Source: Campylobacterales bacterium (GTDB taxonomy: Bacteria; Campylobacterota; Campylobacteria; Campylobacterales; QNZT01). Taken from it: a stretch of 7,498 nucleotides of DNA. Shown one piece after another: positions 5,572-7,498 of this stretch (position 1 is the stretch's first letter; each line of letters begins with the position of its first letter). The stretch lies in NCBI GenBank assembly GCA_026985685.1, contig JALSQA010000404.1:1-7498 (forward strand), written 5' to 3'. The notes under the pieces are model-generated. The model was given only the letters and a program-made list of their open reading frames with translations, was not told the DNA's origin and searched no databases. A program made the translations under genes and the position numbers.

Positions 5572-6251
5572 TTAATACCTCCAAATCTTCTCTCTACACC
5601 TTTAAATACTTTGATAATCTCATCAAGCTTTTCAACCGTAAAATCAGGCCAAAGAGTATCTGTGAAAAACAGTTCACTATAAGCTGCTTGCCACAGAAGA
5701 TAATTTGACAATCTTTTATCACCACCTGTACGGATCAAAATATCTACAGGATCCATCCCCGCAGTATCCAGCAAATCATCAAAACTATCCTCATCTACCT
5801 CTTTGCCAGTTTTAACTGCTTTATTAACAGCACGTACTATTTCATTTTTAGAACCATAATTTACTGCCAAAACTTGAGTCAAACCTGTAAAATGTGCTGT
5901 TTTTTCTTTTGTATATGAGATACGTTCCTGTAAACTTTCTGGCAGTTTTTCAATCTCTCCAATAGTTTCAAAACGAACATTGTTTTCCAAAAAAAGACTT
6001 AACTCATTTTTAAGATAACGATCCATCAACTTCATCAAAAAGCTAACTTCACCCTCAGGGCGTTTCCAATTTTCTGTACTAAAAGCATAAAGTGTTAGAT
6101 ATTTTACACCTATATTTGAAGCATGGATTGTAAGTTCACGTACCCTTTTGGCTCCTTCTTCATGTCCTACGATACGTTTTAAAAATCCCTGTTTCTTTGC
6201 CCAGCGACCATTTCCATCCATGATGATTGCGATATGATTAAGTTTATTCAT
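5568..6251 (-). CDS. uppS: Undecaprenyl diphosphate synthase (cis-prenyltransferase)
   Basis: UppS extends farnesyl diphosphate with eight isopentenyl units in cis to make the C55 lipid carrier used for peptidoglycan and surface glycans. The product has 227 residues. It shows HIAIIMDGNGRWAKKQG (6-22) with catalytic Asp12, GH at 29-30, and FSTENWKRP (57-65). The signature IRTGGDKRLSNYLLWQAAYS (173-192) is followed by ELFFTDTLWPDF; it holds the diphosphate-binding arginines, the Ser, and the Glu thought to bind magnesium. It reads RTGGD where Escherichia coli has RTSGE, a change I believe is common in this phylum. The ATG at 6251 has AAAGGA at 6266-6261 upstream with a rather long 9-base spacer; that site overlaps the stop of the upstream hypothetical gene, with a 6-base gap between the genes. 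The gene overlaps pilD by 4 bases. Confidence 0.96.
   Translation of the reverse strand: MNKLNHIAIIMDGNGRWAKKQGFLKRIVGHEEGAKRVRELTIHASNIGVKYLTLYAFSTENWKRPEGEVSFLMKLMDRYLKNELSLFLENNVRFETIGEIEKLPESLQERISYTKEKTAHFTGLTQVLAVNYGSKNEIVRAVNKAVKTGKEVDEDSFDDLLDTAGMDPVDILIRTGGDKRLSNYLLWQAAYSELFFTDTLWPDFTVEKLDEIIKVFKGVERRFGGIK
5578..5582 (-). promoter_or_regulatory. Consensus Shine-Dalgarno of pilD inside the end of uppS
   Basis: On the minus strand GGAGG is a perfect core ribosome binding site, 6 bases ahead of the pilD ATG at 5571. It is made of the Gly-Gly codons near the C-terminus of UppS (FGGIK). This is the strongest binding site in the operon, whereas the FliK-like and permease genes have none that is clear. 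Confidence 0.7.
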
Positions 6252-6257
6252 GAAAAT

Positions 6258-7025
6258 CTATCCTTTTAAATCCAAAAGCGATGAAACAGGTTCATACAAA
6301 GGCGAAATTTTACCTTTTTTGGGATAAAGCTGACCTTGAAACTCCAATAAAGATAACTCATTTCGTAAAAATTCTAAACTCTGTTCATAGTACAAATATA
6401 ATACAAGCCTCTTGATATCACCACTGACTTCAACCACACCTTCAACAGGTCCGATATGTTCAAAAGCTGCATAAAAATCTATCATACCATCATTTGTTGA
6501 AGTTTTGCTTTTTGATTTTCTTTTTTTAAACTGGAACATTGTACTTTTTTCATTATGCTTTAGTACCATTGAGAATACATCATTATTTAAGGCAGCTATC
6601 ATGTTAGATAGTGTCATAAACTCTTCTTTAGTATTTGTTTTTGCAAGATGCTCCAAAAGTTGCATTTTCAACTCTGACTTAGGAGACTCTTTGGCAAGAG
6701 TCTGCAACAGTTTTTCAGCTGTAAATTCTGGAATAAAAGATAACTTTGCGTGTTGTAAAAACTTTGGTTTCAAAAGTAGTTTAGAGAGTGAAACAGCGTG
6801 TGTTTTTGGCTCTTCTTTCATCATCCCCCAATACTTTTTCCCAACTTCAAGTTCAAGATTACTCTTTGTATTAACTTCTTTTTTGCCTATTTGAAGTAGA
6901 TATTTTTGAGTATCTTTCTTTTCAAGTACATCAATATTTACAGGTAAAAGTGCATTAAATCTTGTAGTACTTAACTTTGCAAGAAGTGAATCTATCTTTG
7001 CAAGTTGACCAATCTGAGAAATCAT
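6258..7025 (-). CDS. Conserved hypothetical protein with FliK-like architecture
   Basis: The 255-residue product is soluble, with no signal peptide or membrane segment. Residues 1-25 form a helix. About 27-70 look like a small beta domain, with LLPVNIDV, YLLQIGKKEVNTKSNLELEV and GKKYWGMMKEE. Residues 78-160 are mostly helical. A basic linker (KKRKSKSK, 167-174) leads to a C-terminal domain at about 181-235. That domain has an IGPVEGVVEV segment (191-200), a beta strand (RLVLYLYYEQ), then a helix and FQGQLY. The arrangement and the L/I-G-P-V-E pattern resemble the C-terminal domain of flagellar hook-length control protein FliK, and the N-terminal beta domain resembles the domain seen in FliK-like proteins. 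This is a pattern match by eye, so I do not give the gene a function. Its ATG shares ATGA with the coaBC stop and has no clear ribosome binding site, suggesting coupled translation. In C. jejuni a hypothetical gene occupies, as I recall, the same slot between coaBC and uppS. Confidence 0.7.
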   Translation of the reverse strand: MISQIGQLAKIDSLLAKLSTTRFNALLPVNIDVLEKKDTQKYLLQIGKKEVNTKSNLELEVGKKYWGMMKEEPKTHAVSLSKLLLKPKFLQHAKLSFIPEFTAEKLLQTLAKESPKSELKMQLLEHLAKTNTKEEFMTLSNMIAALNNDVFSMVLKHNEKSTMFQFKKRKSKSKTSTNDGMIDFYAAFEHIGPVEGVVEVSGDIKRLVLYLYYEQSLEFLRNELSLLEFQGQLYPKKGKISPLYEPVSSLLDLKG

Positions 7026-7498
7026 GTAGCATCAAGTTGTGCCAACTTATCTAAAAGATTTAAAGACACATGAAGTTTATCAGCTTTGGCTAAAGGATAT
7101 TGCCCACTTTTTGTAATCAAGGTAATCTCATTTTCATCACTGCCAAAAGGATTTTTTGAAATATTATTATAACAAACACCATCAAGATCCTTTTTTGCTA
7201 ACATATTAGTGGCATTGTCTAAACCCTTTTCACTATCACTTTCTGCTTTAAATCCAATAGAAAAGATACCCTCTTTTGATACAGAAGATAAAATATCCTC
7301 ATTTTTAACCAACTCTAAATTCCAAACATCTCCAATAGTATCTTTTTTTATTTTTCCTTCTTGTGGATATTTTGGTACAAAATCACTCACAGCAGCTGCC
7401 ATAAATAGATAAGGCTTTTTTTGTATCAATTCAGGTACAGAGTCATCCATCAATGTAGCTTTAGTCAATACACCTTTTTTTGCAACACGAATTGCATC
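7022..7498 (-). CDS. coaBC: Coenzyme A biosynthesis bifunctional protein CoaBC, C-terminal CoaB part (5' end lies outside the window)
   Basis: The 158 residues visible are the C-terminal part of the phosphopantothenoylcysteine synthetase (CoaB) half of CoaBC. This half joins cysteine to 4'-phosphopantothenate using CTP in the coenzyme A pathway. Visible signatures are FMAAAVSDFVP followed by GKIKK, which contains the Lys that binds the acyl-cytidylate. Next come IGFKAE, then AKKDLDGVCYNNIS and FGSDENEITLIT, all in family order. The reading frame is open to the window edge, so TTG at 7468 is not the start; the first residues visible are DAIRVAKKGV. The CoaC decarboxylase half and the promoter of the operon lie outside the window. 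The stop TGA overlaps the ATG of the FliK-like gene by 4 bases. Confidence 0.93.
   Translation of the reverse strand, partial: DAIRVAKKGVLTKATLMDDSVPELIQKKPYLFMAAAVSDFVPKYPQEGKIKKDTIGDVWNLELVKNEDILSSVSKEGIFSIGFKAESDSEKGLDNATNMLAKKDLDGVCYNNISKNPFGSDENEITLITKSGQYPLAKADKLHVSLNLLDKLAQLDAT

Noticed and set aside
6505..6894. Rightward 129-codon frame opposite the FliK-like gene, Cys/Ser/Phe-rich
   Set aside because: The composition is what the antisense of Lys/Glu/Leu-rich coding DNA gives, and no ribosome binding site or promoter supports it.
7022..7468. A complete short gene starting at TTG 7468
   Set aside because: The frame stays open to the window edge with CoaB-like sequence upstream of that codon, so this is the 3' part of coaBC.

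Overview
The window reads as a chromosomal housekeeping segment from a member of the Campylobacterota (formerly Epsilonproteobacteria). I infer this from the strong A+T bias, the sigma70-like promoters with good -10 and poor -35 boxes, and the gene content and order. The run coaBC / hypothetical / uppS / prepilin peptidase / LptF-LptG permease / truA matches, as I remember it, the order in Campylobacter jejuni (around Cj0822-Cj0827). The sequence alone cannot settle the genus; a free-living Sulfurimonas, Sulfurovum or Arcobacter-like organism is the likeliest kind. No tRNA, rRNA, insertion sequence, prophage or CRISPR array is visible, and no gene-free stretch exceeds 300 bases.

Left part (1-1173): the first 55 codons of dnaJ run leftwards off the window. 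A divergent intergenic region separates it from a rightward gene for a soluble diguanylate cyclase with a helical N-terminal region. That gene converges on ribF. The two stop codons overlap in a TTAA and lie inside a 9-bp inverted repeat that probably terminates the ribF transcript.

Middle part (1154-3052): a leftward two-gene operon, tlyA-ribF, starts from an extended -10 promoter near 2700. ribF most likely starts at a TTG inside the end of tlyA. Divergent from tlyA, with its own sigma70-like promoter, is a 65-residue helix-turn-helix protein of unknown role.

Right part (3054-7498): a leftward, very tightly packed operon runs coaBC (3' part only) - FliK-like hypothetical - uppS - pilD - LptF/LptG permease - truA. 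Junctions are 4- or 8-base overlaps or 6- to 9-base gaps, and there is no internal space for a promoter. Its products cover coenzyme A synthesis, the undecaprenyl lipid carrier, prepilin processing, lipopolysaccharide export and tRNA pseudouridylation. The theme is mainly cell-envelope construction, with two general housekeeping enzymes at the ends.

I found no convincing undescribed multi-gene system. The parts most worth a second look are the uncharacterised protein with FliK-like architecture inside the envelope operon, the orphan small HTH protein, the N-terminal region of the cyclase, and the shared terminator with overlapping stop codons.
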